The notes under the pieces: generated by a model
Told to the model about the DNA's origin: nothing
The model's input: the letters and a program-made list of their open reading frames with translations, nothing else
The model's database searches: none
Source: Halalkalibacter oceani
GTDB taxonomy: Bacteria; Bacillota; Bacilli; Bacillales; Bacillaceae_D
NCBI RefSeq assembly: GCF_023715605.1
Contig: NZ_JAMBOL010000008.1
Location: 62,001 to 126,000 of the forward strand
DNA: 64,000 nt
Reading direction: 5' to 3'
Translations under genes and position numbers: made by a program
Part shown: piece by piece, positions 39,424-50,416 of the stretch
Numbering within the stretch: position 1 is the stretch's first letter
How the letters are laid out: the number at the start of each line of letters is the position of its first letter

Positions 39424-41103
39424 TCAGCGTTGCAGAAGTTCCGCCGGGATGGTGGTGAGGTCGATGCCCCAGACGAGTGGGACTAAATAATAGACGCTGG
39501 CAACAATCAGGGCCGAGCCGACGAGGTTGATGATGAAGCCGGTCCGCGCCATTTCGATTATTCTCAGCTTCCCGGTTCCGAAGATGATCGCATTCGGCGG
39601 TGTTCCGACAGGCAGCATAAACGCACAGTTGGCCGCCATCGCACATGGAATCATCAGCGCGAATGGATGAATATTTAACGCGAGAGCCAATGCTGCCACG
39701 ACAGGGAGAATCATCGTTGCCGTTGCTGTGTTGGACGTGATTTCCGTCATAAACATAATTAGCAACGTCGCCGCTGTAATAATAACGATTAAGTGCAGGC
39801 CATCAAGCACGGTCAGCTGTTCACCCATCCAGTCTGATAACCCGGTCTCCCTGAACCCAGATGCAATGGCGAGCCCTCCGCCAAACAGGAGCAGCACTCC
39901 CCACGGAATATCGCGTGAATCTTTCCACGATAAGAGGCGCCCTCCGCTTAAGCGGGTTGGAATCGTAAAGAGCAAGACCGCAGCAAGGACGGCGATCATC
40001 CCGTCCGAAAGGCCTGGAATCACATAAATTCCGCCTTCCGACCAGAGAAAACTGCGTGAAATCCACATAAAAGCCGCAAAGATAAAGACAGCGCTGACCA
40101 TTTGTTCTTCATATTTAATTTTGCCAAGCTTCTGTCTTTCCTGTTGAATTAATTCTTTTCCGCCAGGCAGCTGAGTCAGCTTCACTTTAAAAGCGGATTT
40201 GCTTAAATAGAGCCAAGTGAAAATAAGCATGACAATGACGACCGGAACAGCAAATAACATCCACGTTGCAAATGAAAGCGTTATCCCAAACAGCTGCTCT
40301 AATTGACCGGCAAGGATGATATTCGGCGGTGTGCCGATTAACGTACCGAGTCCGCCAATCGTTCCAGCGTAGCCGATACTGAAAATAAGCGACTTCTCAA
40401 ATTTCGGCAGTTCTTTTTCATCCGGCTTCCCTTTCAGGACATCGGCGACCTGGGCTGTGATCGCCAGGCCCATCGGAATCATCATCATGACGGCAGCCGT
40501 GTTCGAGACCCACATTGACAAAAATCCGGTCGCGACCATAAAGCCAAGCAAAATCCGTTGTGTGCTCGTGCCGATGACGGCGATAATAAACAGAGCCATC
40601 CGTTTATGAAGATTCCATTTCTCCATTGCCGTAGCGATAAAGAAACCACCAAGAAATAAGAAAATGATGTCATCACCGTAGGAAGACGCTACTGCATTGC
40701 CCTCCATCGCTCCCATAATCGGCAATAAAATTAACGGTAATAAGGACGTAGCCGGAATTGGAATCGCTTCTGTAATCCACCATGTTGCAATCCAAAGCGT
40801 AACGGCGAGAACAGCCTTCCCTTCAGGCGCCAACCCTTCCGGATGAAAAAACAGCATCGTGACAAGAAACAAAGCAGGACCAAGCAAAAGACCGATAAGC
40901 TGCGCCTGCGAGTACGGACGCGACGGCTTTTCCGAAGGGGGACGCGGCTCCCTTCCGCCGAGAGACTCATCCGTGCCTCCCTGGCCGGCCGCCGCCGCAT
41001 TGCTGCCCGCATGTTTATGCAAAGCAAATATGTTTAACAGGTTTTTCGTACGTTGATGTTGTTTCCAAAGATTTTCCCATGTTGACGTAAGCAAATTGTT
41101 CAT
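39424..41103 (-). CDS. DASS/SLC13-family sodium:carboxylate symporter
   Basis: The product is 559 residues with about 11-13 hydrophobic segments after a polar N-terminal extension (about 85 residues, longer than usual). Family landmarks are WWITEAIPIPATSLLPLILLP, the Na+ site repeats SNTAAVMMMIPMG (first half) and TSNTATATMILPV (second half), and MLPVGTPPNAIIFGTG. It probably imports C4-dicarboxylates or citrate. It lies 72 bp downstream of a CitA/CitB-type two-component system, its likely regulator. Confidence 0.93.
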   Translation of the reverse strand: MNNLLTSTWENLWKQHQRTKNLLNIFALHKHAGSNAAAAGQGGTDESLGGREPRPPSEKPSRPYSQAQLIGLLLGPALFLVTMLFFHPEGLAPEGKAVLAVTLWIATWWITEAIPIPATSLLPLILLPIMGAMEGNAVASSYGDDIIFLFLGGFFIATAMEKWNLHKRMALFIIAVIGTSTQRILLGFMVATGFLSMWVSNTAAVMMMIPMGLAITAQVADVLKGKPDEKELPKFEKSLIFSIGYAGTIGGLGTLIGTPPNIILAGQLEQLFGITLSFATWMLFAVPVVIVMLIFTWLYLSKSAFKVKLTQLPGGKELIQQERQKLGKIKYEEQMVSAVFIFAAFMWISRSFLWSEGGIYVIPGLSDGMIAVLAAVLLFTIPTRLSGGRLLSWKDSRDIPWGVLLLFGGGLAIASGFRETGLSDWMGEQLTVLDGLHLIVIITAATLLIMFMTEITSNTATATMILPVVAALALALNIHPFALMIPCAMAANCAFMLPVGTPPNAIIFGTGKLRIIEMARTGFIINLVGSALIVASVYYLVPLVWGIDLTTIPAELLQR

Positions 41104-41175
41104 TCTTATCTCCCTTTCATGAAATCGCTTACAGTCATTTTCTTAAATCTTACAACTTTTGTATAGTTTTTTTAA

Positions 41176-41886
41176 CTAAATGAAATCAGATTGTTCCAAC
41201 ACTTTTTTTCCACTTTCAGCAAGGCGGTATTGCTGAAGCGGGCGACCGAAGCTGTGATAGACGACATCCTTTTGAATCCAGTTCTGCTGCTCGAAGTAGC
41301 GCAAGTATTTACGCAGGGACACATGGGAAACGCCTATCATGTCGCTTAATTCAGTTGCCGACTTCCAGCCCTCCTGCGCTGCCATCGCCTGCAAAATCCG
41401 GATACATGTTTCCTTCGTAATGCCTTTCGGAAGAACATAGCTGCTTTTCGGCTGTCCTGGCTGACGCGGATAAAAGAAACGGTCAACCTCTTCCTGCCGG
41501 AAATGAGCAGAAGACACGGCCATCTCATCCTTGTAATGCAGCAGCGCTTCCTGAAAGCGCTCAAATGTGAACGGTTTGATTAAGTAGTCGACGACGCCGT
41601 AACGGTAGCCTGTCTGCACAGATTGCTGGTCATTCGCTGATGTGATCAGAATGACATCGACATTCACATTTTGCGCTCTGATTTTTTTTAAGAGATCGAG
41701 GCCGTTTTGGTCATGAATATAAATGTCAAGTAAGACAAGATCAACTTCCGGCTTCTTGACCAGCTGCTCACCCTCTTCAATTGTTGAGGCGCTGCCAAGC
41801 CATGAAAAGCCTTCAACCTTTTCAACATATTTACGGTGAAATTTAGCGACAAGTGGATCATCTTCAACGGCTACAATTTTAATCAT
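41176..41886 (-). CDS. response regulator, CitB/DcuR family
   Basis: The 236-residue protein starts at MIKIVAVEDD (ATG 41886), overlapping the kinase stop by 8 bp. The receiver domain carries the acidic pair at 9-10, phospho-acceptor Asp54 (LVLLDIYIH), Thr/Ser in ITSANDQ and Lys in LIKPF. The C-terminal helix-turn-helix region (ATELSDMIGVSHVSLRKYLRYFEQQ) is CitB-like. It is expected to activate the SLC13 transporter gene downstream in response to an external carboxylate. Confidence 0.94.
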   Translation of the reverse strand: MIKIVAVEDDPLVAKFHRKYVEKVEGFSWLGSASTIEEGEQLVKKPEVDLVLLDIYIHDQNGLDLLKKIRAQNVNVDVILITSANDQQSVQTGYRYGVVDYLIKPFTFERFQEALLHYKDEMAVSSAHFRQEEVDRFFYPRQPGQPKSSYVLPKGITKETCIRILQAMAAQEGWKSATELSDMIGVSHVSLRKYLRYFEQQNWIQKDVVYHSFGRPLQQYRLAESGKKVLEQSDFI

Positions 41887-43495
41887 GCTGCTCATCCCCT
41901 GTTTTCTGATTATGTGACGTGATTGGCAGGCTGACGCGAAAGGTCGTTCCGACTCCCGGTTCTGAAGCGACATGATAATTGCCGGCTGCCGCCTGGATCG
42001 CCTTGATCATGATCGACAGTCCGTATCCTCTGTTCATTCCCTTCGTCGAGACTCCTTTTTCCACCAGCACAGGCAGGCTCTCCTGCGGAAAGCCGCGACC
42101 ATTGTCCCGAAGCTGATAAACCATTTCTCCGTTTTCAACTTCAAATGTCAGCTCAACTTGCTTCTCCTCTTGGCCAACCATCGCTTCGACCGCGTTTTCA
42201 AGGCTGTTTCCTATAATGGTAATCCAGCGGTCAACCATCACGGGATCGTCCAGTGTCGGCCACTTTCTCGCTCCACGCAGCTCGATGCTAATATTGGCAC
42301 GCTCCAGCCGCTCCATTTGACTGAATACAAAGCCGGCAATCGCCACATCGTCAATATGGGCCGAGATCCGCCCTGTTTCCTTTTGGTAATTTTGCGACAA
42401 ATGTTCAACATATTCTTTCAACTCATCATAGGATTCCGTATAAACCATCGCGCTAATAATATGAAGCTTATTCATAAATTCATGTGTCTGCATCCTTAAC
42501 GTATGAGCGTAGGACTCTACCCCGGAGAGCTGCTTCATCACCGCATCAAGCTCATTGCGGTCACGGAAAGTGACCAATGCACCGACGCATTCCCCGTCAA
42601 CAATTACCGGCACCGAGCTCGTCATCATGTCAAACTGCCCGAGCTGAACAACCTGATCGTAGACGGCTTCCTTGTTTATAATTTGCGGCTCAAGGGTAAG
42701 AGCGGGCCACACCTTACTGATCGGCTCTCCCGTCAAGCTTCCTTGATAGCCTGCCGTTCGTAATAATTGTTCGGCTGCCCGGTTTGTGATAATGATTGTC
42801 TGATCGGCATTGACCGCCACGATTCCTTCCCCGACACTTTCCAGCATCGCCTCGCGCTCCTGCATCATTTTGGCAATCTCCCACGGTTCAAGATTGAATA
42901 AAGTTTGCTTCAGCCTGCTTGCCAAGACGTAGGAGCCGAGCAGACCAAGCATCAAACTGATCGCCGTCCCGAAAAAAGTGCTGCGAATGCTTTCCCATAC
43001 AGCTCCATCAATGAATTCTGTGGAAATGCCGACCGAAACGGCGCCGATTTGCCGGCCTTGATGAAACACCGGCTCAAAAGCCCGCATCGATGGACCCAAC
43101 GTCCCAACCGCTTCCGACGTATAGGTCTTTCCTTCGAGGACATCTCCGACATCACCGCCAACGAAATGCTGACCAATCCGTTCTTCCACTGGATGGGTCA
43201 AACGGACTCCCTCCATGTCAACAATGACGATATATTGCAGCTGATGACTTTCGCGTATGCTTTTTGCCAAATTCCGTAGCTCCTCACTCGCTTCGCCGGC
43301 TTCAAGCGCCTCTGCGACGAGCGGCATTCTCGCAAAGTGACTCGCACTTAAGCTTGCTTTGCTGGCGAGTGCTTCTTTCGTCTGAACAGCTTGACCATAG
43401 CCGATCACCAGCCCCATCACAAGCAGCGTCAGGCATAGTAAGCCACTGGAAAATAACATCATCTGATAAGTAAGTGGAAGACTTCTTTTCCTCAT
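41879..43495 (-). CDS. sensor histidine kinase, CitA/DcuS/MalK family
   Basis: The 538-residue membrane kinase has a first transmembrane helix (about 13-32), a periplasmic-type Cache/PAS sensor (about 40-165, with IVDMEGVRLTHPVEERIGQ and FEPVFHQGRQIGAVSVGI), a second helix (about 172-192), a cytoplasmic PAS (about 215-320) and the SpoB-type dimerisation helix with His338 in THEFMNKLH. The ATPase domain follows with GNSLENAVEA, DNGRGFP and GYGLSIM. Such kinases sense C4-dicarboxylates or citrate outside the cell. Start ATG with GAGGAGAG. Confidence 0.95.
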   Translation of the reverse strand: MRKRSLPLTYQMMLFSSGLLCLTLLVMGLVIGYGQAVQTKEALASKASLSASHFARMPLVAEALEAGEASEELRNLAKSIRESHQLQYIVIVDMEGVRLTHPVEERIGQHFVGGDVGDVLEGKTYTSEAVGTLGPSMRAFEPVFHQGRQIGAVSVGISTEFIDGAVWESIRSTFFGTAISLMLGLLGSYVLASRLKQTLFNLEPWEIAKMMQEREAMLESVGEGIVAVNADQTIIITNRAAEQLLRTAGYQGSLTGEPISKVWPALTLEPQIINKEAVYDQVVQLGQFDMMTSSVPVIVDGECVGALVTFRDRNELDAVMKQLSGVESYAHTLRMQTHEFMNKLHIISAMVYTESYDELKEYVEHLSQNYQKETGRISAHIDDVAIAGFVFSQMERLERANISIELRGARKWPTLDDPVMVDRWITIIGNSLENAVEAMVGQEEKQVELTFEVENGEMVYQLRDNGRGFPQESLPVLVEKGVSTKGMNRGYGLSIMIKAIQAAAGNYHVASEPGVGTTFRVSLPITSHNQKTGDEQHD

Positions 43496-43595
43496 AAGCT
43501 GCTCTCTCCTCGTTCAACATTCTTCAACCTTTTAAAAATACCATAATTTTGCTTGAAGAAAAACGAAGAAGACATGCGAGCGAGCATCGCCCCAG

Positions 43596-44024
43596 CTAGT
43601 TGATCATTCTCCGCAGCTTCACGATGACAACGTCCGTACCTGACTGACAGCCTCTTAACAGATAGAAAGCTTCCTCATTACCGCGCTCCTCCCGAATGAT
43701 GCCATTACAGCTCATTTCTGCTTTCACCGGCCCCGAGCCTCTGTATTGATCCTCGGAACGATCGACCTCAATCTTTATTTTCTCTCCGTCATACTCAAGA
43801 TCATATAATAGTGGATCCCCTTCATTTGTATATTCAACAATCCGCACCTGGTCAGGCGTCTTCCCCTCGACCTTTGTTAAAAACGTCTGCAAAACAGCAA
43901 CGTTATAGACATCTCCGTGTACGTTGATCACATCGCCATTTTCAATCCCCTGCTCAAAATCGTAGGAACAGGCAGCTAACGTGACCGTCATCACCAAAAG
44001 CATCGCGTACATTAAACGGTTCAT
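43596..44024 (-). CDS. DUF4362-like secreted lipoprotein
   Basis: The 142-residue protein has a lipoprotein signal ending LAACS (Cys about residue 19), followed by NGDVINVHGDVYNVAVLQTFLTKVEGKTPDQVRIVEYTNEGDPLLYDLEYDG. The pattern of a small beta-rich domain reading G-D-V-x-N-x-H-G is that of DUF4362, a Bacillus lipoprotein family with no known function. Two cysteines near the C-terminus (MSCNG and LRGCQS) may form a disulfide. It is a single gene between the sensor kinase and crh. Confidence 0.75.
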   Translation of the reverse strand: MNRLMYAMLLVMTVTLAACSYDFEQGIENGDVINVHGDVYNVAVLQTFLTKVEGKTPDQVRIVEYTNEGDPLLYDLEYDGEKIKIEVDRSEDQYRGSGPVKAEMSCNGIIREERGNEEAFYLLRGCQSGTDVVIVKLRRMIN

Positions 44025-44093
44025 CTTATCCCCCCTTGAATAGAACGACTGTCCCTGCTTGAAAGTTGCCGTATCATAATCAGTAAAATAAAA

Positions 44094-44135
44094 GGGGCTC
44101 AGACAAAAGGTTGTTTTCCCTTTTGCCCGGCCCCT
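44094..44135 (-). terminator. crh operon terminator (dispersed palindrome family)
   Basis: GGGGC...GACAAAAGG pairs with CCTTTTGCC...GCCCC, and on the minus strand the stem is followed by TTTTATTTTACTG. Core shared with 682, 4595, 29333 and 58089. Confidence 0.75.
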
Positions 44136-44156
44136 AAAGTCACGATGATGACTGCT

Positions 44157-44411
44157 TTATTCTGATTCAATGAAAGCGACCAACGCTTCCAATGCTTCTT
44201 CCTCGTCTCTGCCCTCCGTCACAAGCGTAATTTTCGCTCCGTGGCCAACGGCAAGGCTCATTAAGCCCATAATACTTTTCGCGTTAACTTTCTTGCTCTC
44301 TCTTTCAATGTAAACATCTGAATTAAAACGGTTCGCTTCCTGTACGAACAATGCAGCCGGTCTGGCCTGCAATCCTGTTTTTTTCTTAACAACTACCTCT
44401 TTTTTTACCAT
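44157..44411 (-). CDS. crh: HPr-like catabolite repression protein Crh
   Basis: The 84-residue HPr paralogue starts at MVKKEVVVKKKTGL (GGAGG upstream). The active-site His15 of HPr is replaced by Gln (TGLQARPA), while the regulatory Ser46 is kept (VNAKSIMGLMSLA). It is therefore not a sugar-phosphotransferase carrier but a CcpA cofactor when phosphorylated by HPr kinase. It is the last gene of the yvcI-rapZ-yvcK-whiA-crh operon, the standard Bacillus place. Confidence 0.96.
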   Translation of the reverse strand: MVKKEVVVKKKTGLQARPAALFVQEANRFNSDVYIERESKKVNAKSIMGLMSLAVGHGAKITLVTEGRDEEEALEALVAFIESE

Positions 44412-44439
44412 AATTGTATTCCTCCTTAGCTTTATTCGT

Positions 44440-45396
44440 TTATTTTTTTGCTGTAAACGGTTGCCCATTTCGAAGTTTATCGGCAATTTCATCGATTTTG
44501 CGCAGACGGTGATTGACACCCGACTTGCTCACCTTCCCGCTTTCGACCATTTCACCGAGCTCCTTAAGCGTTACATCCTGATGCGCCACGCGAAGCTCGG
44601 CAATCTCCCTCAGCTTCGGCGGAAGCTGACTTAAGCCAATTTCACGCTCCAGAAAGCGAATGTTCTCAACCTGCCGCAACGCCGCTCCGACCGTTTTGTT
44701 CAGATTAGCGGTTTCACAATTGACAAGCCGATTAACTGAATTTCGCATATCCTTCATAATTCGGACATCCTCAAAATAGAGCAACGCTTGATGGGCCCCA
44801 ATAATACTGAGAAACTCTGTAATTTTTTCGCTCTCTTTTATATACGTGATGAACCCCTTTTTACGTTCCAACGTTTTGGCATTTAATTGATATTCGTTCA
44901 TCAATTCACATAATGACTGATTATGCTCGCCATAGAGAGAGAAGATCTCAAGATGATAAGAGGACGTTTCCGGATGATTGATCGAGCCTCCCGCGAGAAA
45001 AGCTCCCCGCAAATAGGCGCGCTTGCAGCATGGAGATTTCGTAATTTCCTTTGAAATCGTCCGGACAATGACGAATCCTTCCTCTAAAATACCCAAGTCC
45101 TCTAAAAGCATTTTCGCCTCATGCTTCATCCGCACAAGGTAGACGTTATTTTTTTTCAGTCTCATTTTCTTACGAACGAGCAGCTCGACAAAGATTTCAG
45201 CATACAGTCTTTTGATCAGGACATAAATCCGTCTGGCAATCGCGGCATTTTCCGTTGTGACATCTAAAACGAGCTTCTTTTGATTAAAGGAAAGCGACCC
45301 GTTCATCCGAATGAGTGCGGCCAGCTCCGCTTTTGCACAACAATCCTCTTGTTCAAGCTGCGTTAATTCTTTTTTTGTGGTCGCGGCAAAAGACAC
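44440..45396 (-). CDS. whiA: WhiA-family DNA-binding protein
   Basis: The 318-residue protein starts at GTG 45396 (GGAG eight bases upstream), giving the family start [14 protein letters not shown]. It has an N-terminal LAGLIDADG-type homing-endonuclease fold without nuclease residues ([28 protein letters not shown]) and a C-terminal helix-turn-helix ([36 protein letters not shown]). In B. subtilis WhiA affects cell division and chromosome segregation. Third from the end of the conserved rapZ operon order. Confidence 0.95.
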   Translation of the reverse strand: MSFAATTKKELTQLEQEDCCAKAELAALIRMNGSLSFNQKKLVLDVTTENAAIARRIYVLIKRLYAEIFVELLVRKKMRLKKNNVYLVRMKHEAKMLLEDLGILEEGFVIVRTISKEITKSPCCKRAYLRGAFLAGGSINHPETSSYHLEIFSLYGEHNQSLCELMNEYQLNAKTLERKKGFITYIKESEKITEFLSIIGAHQALLYFEDVRIMKDMRNSVNRLVNCETANLNKTVGAALRQVENIRFLEREIGLSQLPPKLREIAELRVAHQDVTLKELGEMVESGKVSKSGVNHRLRKIDEIADKLRNGQPFTAKK

Positions 45397-45467
45397 AGTA
45401 CTCACTCCTTTCGGCCGAGGGCGGCAGCTTTGCTACCTTCCGAGCAGCCAACCTCTTGATACGTACT

Positions 45468-46415
45468 TTATGATGAAAGATTTAGCAGGGCATGGGATAC
45501 TTTCACAGCATCATGCCGCAGCATATGATGCCACTCCAGGACAAACCGGTCTGCTATAATTTCGACCCCCATATGACGTAACCGGTTCTGATCCACGACA
45601 ACCTGGCTCGCGCCTTCCTCCGCATACCTTACCTGCAAAGCGGATGAAACGGGTGAGCTGTGGACAAGAATGTCTTCGACAAGCCCCTCTCCGCAATGGT
45701 CGACAATCGCCTGCAAATGATCAGCAGCGGAATAACCGTCCGTCTCACCTTCCTGGGTCATGACATTGCATATATACACTTTTCTTGCTTTTGCCTTTCG
45801 GATCGCCTGCGAAATTCCCGGAACGAGTAAATTTGGCAGGACGCTTGTGTACAAGCTTCCTGGTCCGAGGACAATCAAGTCTGCTTCCTCAATCGCCTGG
45901 ATACTCTCCTGCAACGGTTCCACTTCCTCAGGTGTCAGAAAAACACGCTTGATTTTCTTGTGAACCCGCGGAATTTGTGATTCCCCCGTGACAATGCTTC
46001 CGTCCTCCATTTCAGCGTGAAGAACGATGCTGCGATTGGCCGCAGGATAGACTTTTCCCCTGACGTTTAACACCTTAGAAAGCTCTGATATCCCCCGAGC
46101 AAAATCGCCTGTAATCGACGTCATCCCGGCCAGAAGCAAATTTCCAAGTGAATGACCTGATAAGCCATTTCCGTTTTCAAACCGGTGTTGAAAGAGCTGC
46201 TCGACTAAAGGCTCAACTTCCGCTAACGCGACAAGAACGTTGCGGACATCCCCCGGCGGCGGAATATCTAATTCCTTGCGCAGCCTGCCTGAGCTTCCGC
46301 CATCGTCGGCGACTGTGACAATCGCCGTAATCGAAACAGGGAATGTTTTCAGTCCTCTCAGCAACACGGACAGGCCCGTTCCTCCCCCAATGACAACAAT
46401 ATTCTTTTTTTTCAC
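45468..46415 (-). CDS. yvcK: gluconeogenesis factor YvcK (UDP-sugar-binding)
   Basis: The 315-residue CofD-like Rossmann-fold protein has [14 protein letters not shown] at the N-terminus and the [28 protein letters not shown] motif, then [15 protein letters not shown] and [16 protein letters not shown]. In Bacillus YvcK is needed for growth on gluconeogenic carbon and binds UDP-sugars. Start GTG with GAAAGGA upstream, overlapping the rapZ stop by 4 bp. Confidence 0.95.
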   Translation of the reverse strand: MKKKNIVVIGGGTGLSVLLRGLKTFPVSITAIVTVADDGGSSGRLRKELDIPPPGDVRNVLVALAEVEPLVEQLFQHRFENGNGLSGHSLGNLLLAGMTSITGDFARGISELSKVLNVRGKVYPAANRSIVLHAEMEDGSIVTGESQIPRVHKKIKRVFLTPEEVEPLQESIQAIEEADLIVLGPGSLYTSVLPNLLVPGISQAIRKAKARKVYICNVMTQEGETDGYSAADHLQAIVDHCGEGLVEDILVHSSPVSSALQVRYAEEGASQVVVDQNRLRHMGVEIIADRFVLEWHHMLRHDAVKVSHALLNLSS

Positions 46416-47308
46416 GTAATCCTTTCCTTCCCTTTGTCAATATCCCGATGACTGACATGGAGCATATATTCTTCAGAGAAGGCTTTACCGAAATACTCCG
46501 CAAGTGTCACCGAGCGATGCTTGCCGCCAGTGCAGCCAATTCCTATGACGACCTGGCTTTTCCCTTCCCGCTTATACTGCGGGAGCATAAACGAAAGAAG
46601 ATCGGTCAGTTTTTCCACGAATGTTTGCGTTTCCGACCACTTCATCACATAGGAGGAAACCTCCTCCTCCAGCCCCGTTTTCGGACGCATATGGTCGATG
46701 TAATGAGGGTTGGGCAGAAAGCGAACATCGAAGACGAGATCAGCGTCAATCGGAATCCCGTATTTAAAACCAAATGACATAATGTTTACCGAAAAAGGAT
46801 GGCGCTCCGTTGAACAAAAGCGCTGAATAATACGCTCGCGCAATTGAATCGGCTTCAAATCAGTTGTATCAATAATCTGCTGACTTCGCCCTTTCAATTC
46901 CTCCAGCATTTCCCGCTCAAGCTGAATCCCTTCAAGTGGAAGACCGTTCGGAGCAAGTGGATGAGAGCGTCTCGTTTCCTTGTAACGCTGAACGAGCTTC
47001 GCATCCTTCGCATCCAAATAAACAATCTGCACCTTCAGATTCATATCAGGCGGCTGCGTAATTGAATCAATCGCTTCAAAAAGATGGTCGAAAAACTTTC
47101 TGCCGCGCAAATCGATGACGAGAGCGACTTTATTCATTTTTCCGTTTGAGCCGTCAATCAGTTCGACAAATTTTGGAATAAGCGCCGGGGGCAAATTATC
47201 AACACAGAAATAGCCAAGATCCTCAAAGCTTTGCATCGCTACAGTCTTTCCGGCCCCTGACATACCTGTAATAATGACAATTTGAATTTCTTCATTTTCC
47301 GCTTTCAT
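46412..47308 (-). CDS. rapZ: RapZ-family nucleotide-binding protein (YvcJ)
   Basis: The 298-residue protein has an N-terminal P-loop GMSGAGKT (15-22) and a C-terminal domain with [27 protein letters not shown] and [19 protein letters not shown]. It hydrolyses GTP and in B. subtilis (YvcJ) affects competence; the E. coli homologue delivers an sRNA to RNase E. It lies in the usual operon with yvcK and whiA. Confidence 0.95.
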   Translation of the reverse strand: MKAENEEIQIVIITGMSGAGKTVAMQSFEDLGYFCVDNLPPALIPKFVELIDGSNGKMNKVALVIDLRGRKFFDHLFEAIDSITQPPDMNLKVQIVYLDAKDAKLVQRYKETRRSHPLAPNGLPLEGIQLEREMLEELKGRSQQIIDTTDLKPIQLRERIIQRFCSTERHPFSVNIMSFGFKYGIPIDADLVFDVRFLPNPHYIDHMRPKTGLEEEVSSYVMKWSETQTFVEKLTDLLSFMLPQYKREGKSQVVIGIGCTGGKHRSVTLAEYFGKAFSEEYMLHVSHRDIDKGKERIT

Positions 47309-47332
47309 CGTTTGCTCCCCCCCATCCCTTTT

Positions 47333-47806
47333 TTATGTATATTCAGGCTCTAAGCGATAAGATAGTAAATCAAAATCCTTCGTATAATAGAACGTGCCAA
47401 ACATCATCCCTTTTTCCTTTAAAATGTGATGGAAAATATGCTTATCCCCTTCAGCCATCGGCAGATTGCTCACTTCTCCGATTTCCTTCCAGGCAAGCTT
47501 TCCTTCAGGAGATGTTGCAAGGAGTTCGCCGGAATAGTCGGTGGCCTGAAAGGTAAACATCATCCACTCCTTAACCGGCTTGTCATTTTCCATGATGATC
47601 ATCGTCAGCACAGCCCGCAATTGGCAATCTTTAAGCGAAATACCTGTTTCCTCACGAAACTCGCGCTCTGCTGCTTCCTTTATTGATTCTCCCTGTTCCA
47701 TTTTCCCGCCTGGAGCGACCCACCAGCCGCGTCTCGGCTTTTGTAATAACAGGGCTTTATTTCCTGATGTCAAGATACAGTTTGCTACTCGTTGCAATCC
47801 ATTCAC
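47333..47806 (-). CDS. yvcI: Nudix hydrolase (YvcI, 8-oxo-dGTP diphosphatase-like)
   Basis: The product is 157 residues from GTG 47806: AGGAGA lies six bases upstream and the predicted transcription start excludes the GTG at 47824. The Nudix box GKMEQGESIKEAAEREFREETGI is complete. The start LQRVANCILTSGNKALLLQKPRRGWWVAPGG matches YvcI. It cleaves nucleoside diphosphates linked to another moiety; the B. subtilis protein acts on nucleotides. First gene of the rapZ operon. Confidence 0.92.
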   Translation of the reverse strand: MNGLQRVANCILTSGNKALLLQKPRRGWWVAPGGKMEQGESIKEAAEREFREETGISLKDCQLRAVLTMIIMENDKPVKEWMMFTFQATDYSGELLATSPEGKLAWKEIGEVSNLPMAEGDKHIFHHILKEKGMMFGTFYYTKDFDLLSYRLEPEYT

Positions 47807-47826
47807 CTCAGTTCTCCTATCCACTT

Positions 47827-47855
47827 ATTATACAATTAATCCAAACGTCTCACAA
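47827..47855 (-). promoter_or_regulatory. promoter of the yvcI-rapZ-yvcK-whiA-crh operon
   Basis: On the minus strand TTGTGA (47850-47855), 17 bp, TATAAT (47827-47832). Transcription would begin near 47820, 14 bp ahead of the yvcI start codon. Confidence 0.75.
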
Positions 47856-48002
47856 TTCCTAAGCTATACACTGTGAGAAGAAAAAGTGAAAGTTACACCG
47901 GATGTGGAAGGTACACGCACTGAGGTGACAAGCAACAGTATGATGTAAGCCCTTACTTATTTGCGCAGCAAGGAAACTGGAGGAAATGAAGTTAAAAAAA
48001 GG

Positions 48003-48024
48003 GCACGGACGCAAAGGTCCGTGC
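48003..48024. terminator. hairpin downstream of trxB
   Basis: GCACGGAC and GTCCGTGC form a perfect 8-bp stem with the loop GCAAAG. A run of seven A residues precedes it, giving a U-run on the minus strand, so it can end trxB transcripts that pass the first terminator. Confidence 0.65.
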
Positions 48025-48035
48025 AACAATTATAT

Positions 48036-48078
48036 AAAAAAGGGGGTCAATTACTTAATCCTATAGTAACCCTTTTTT
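48036..48078 (-). terminator. trxB terminator
   Basis: AAAAAAGGG and CCCTTTTTT arms form a symmetrical stem around a 25-nt loop and can function on both strands; the nearest gene end is trxB. Confidence 0.6.
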
Positions 48079-48130
48079 ATTTCACATGTGTTACAGAAGC
48101 ATTAAGAACGAATGACGTTTCTTATCTTGA

Positions 48131-49081
<951 letters not shown>

Positions 49082-49169
49082 TCACTCCTTTTCCAGCTTG
49101 TACTCACTTTTATCTTTATCCAGTCATATCGTAGCCAAAAAGCGGCCCTTTGTCTAACTTCCTGCTCAG

Positions 49170-50210
49170 TTATTCAGCCCAAATCTGATACCGTAGCTCA
49201 CTAAGCGACAGCTTAGATTGTAAAAACCGCTCCGCTTGCCGACACGAAAGCCTCGCAGCCCGTTCAATCAGCTGCTTCGCCTTTTTTTCCTCACCGACAT
49301 GAGCAAGCGCGACCGCATAACAAAAGAGAAGCGCCGGCCTCTGTTCCAGCTGCCATTGCTGTAATTCCTTCAGCCTCTCATAGGCCTCCTGATAGTGGCC
49401 GACCGCGCATAACGTTTCGGCTATTTTGATATAGTGATCTTCCTGAAGAGGATAGACATTTTTTAACGTGCGTATATAATGGTCTGCCTGCTTAGCATCC
49501 CCTTTTTCGGTATAAAACAATGCCAGGTTGCAAATGGCGATCAAATTTCCTTTATCCTTTTCCAATACAGCTTCGCATATCGCAAATGCCCGCTGCTCCC
49601 CCTGTCTGAACAAGGCCTCCGCCAAATGGTTGTGAGCGGCCCAGCAGGTTGGATGATCGTTCACAATCGCTTGCAGAATCGGAATGGAAGATTGAACTTC
49701 CCCTTTTCGCAGCAGTCTATGGGCATGCTCATGTCTGGCAACCAGCTCATCCTCCTGCGCGTCCAATTCCTCCCAGTCGTCGTCCTCTTCCCGTTCAAAC
49801 CGCAGCAAGTCGAGCAATTCATACGCATCCGCAGAGAAACGCTCATTCGGATGAAGCTCTAAATAGCGCAAAGTGGCACGTTCCGCTTGTTCAAACAGAC
49901 CTAAATAAGCGTAATTATTGGCCATGAAAAAATAACATTCCGATAATTTGTCCCCTCTTTCATTCAGGACATCGTGCAAAATATCATTGGAACGCTCATA
50001 TTCGCCGAGCTCCGAGAGCACAGCCGCGAGCTGAATGCGAAAGACAGGCTCCTGAGCTGTGAGCTTTACCGCTCGTTCAAAAAGCCTGACTGCTTTTTGC
50101 AAATGATTTTTGCGGTAGGCCTCAAGTCCGCGTTGAAAAAAATAATCGCCGTTTTGATACAATGGAACGACCTTGCGTTTGTTTTGTTCATTTTGTGGTG
50201 TTACATCCAT
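49170..50210 (-). CDS. tetratricopeptide repeat protein (YvcD-like)
   Basis: The product is about 346 residues from ATG 50210 (GGAGG 11 bases upstream; an open frame extends further without signals). At least five TPR-like helical pairs are visible, for instance GDYFFQRGLEAYRKNHLQKAVRLFERAVKLTAQEPVFRIQLAAVL, and later EALFRQGEQRAFAICEAVLEKDKGNLIAICNLALFYTEKGDAKQADHYI. A very acidic linker (EDDDWEELDAQEDELVARHEHAH) divides two repeat blocks. It is a protein-interaction scaffold of unknown partner; it lies upstream of trxB as yvcD does in B. subtilis. Confidence 0.85.
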   Translation of the reverse strand: MDVTPQNEQNKRKVVPLYQNGDYFFQRGLEAYRKNHLQKAVRLFERAVKLTAQEPVFRIQLAAVLSELGEYERSNDILHDVLNERGDKLSECYFFMANNYAYLGLFEQAERATLRYLELHPNERFSADAYELLDLLRFEREEDDDWEELDAQEDELVARHEHAHRLLRKGEVQSSIPILQAIVNDHPTCWAAHNHLAEALFRQGEQRAFAICEAVLEKDKGNLIAICNLALFYTEKGDAKQADHYIRTLKNVYPLQEDHYIKIAETLCAVGHYQEAYERLKELQQWQLEQRPALLFCYAVALAHVGEEKKAKQLIERAARLSCRQAERFLQSKLSLSELRYQIWAE

Positions 50211-50416
50211 GAAGTTATGGTCCTCCAGCTTCTCATCATACCACCTAGTATACATCATTTTAACAATGAACAGTACTATGTTGTTCGATAACACGTCTAT
50301 CAAAAAGCTTCCGAAAAAAATGACGAATTGTAAAATAAAAAAACATGAGCTGCAGCAGTTCATGTTTTTGGCAAAGACTATTCATATTAATCAAATTTCC
50401 GGTGCTTATTTGCCCG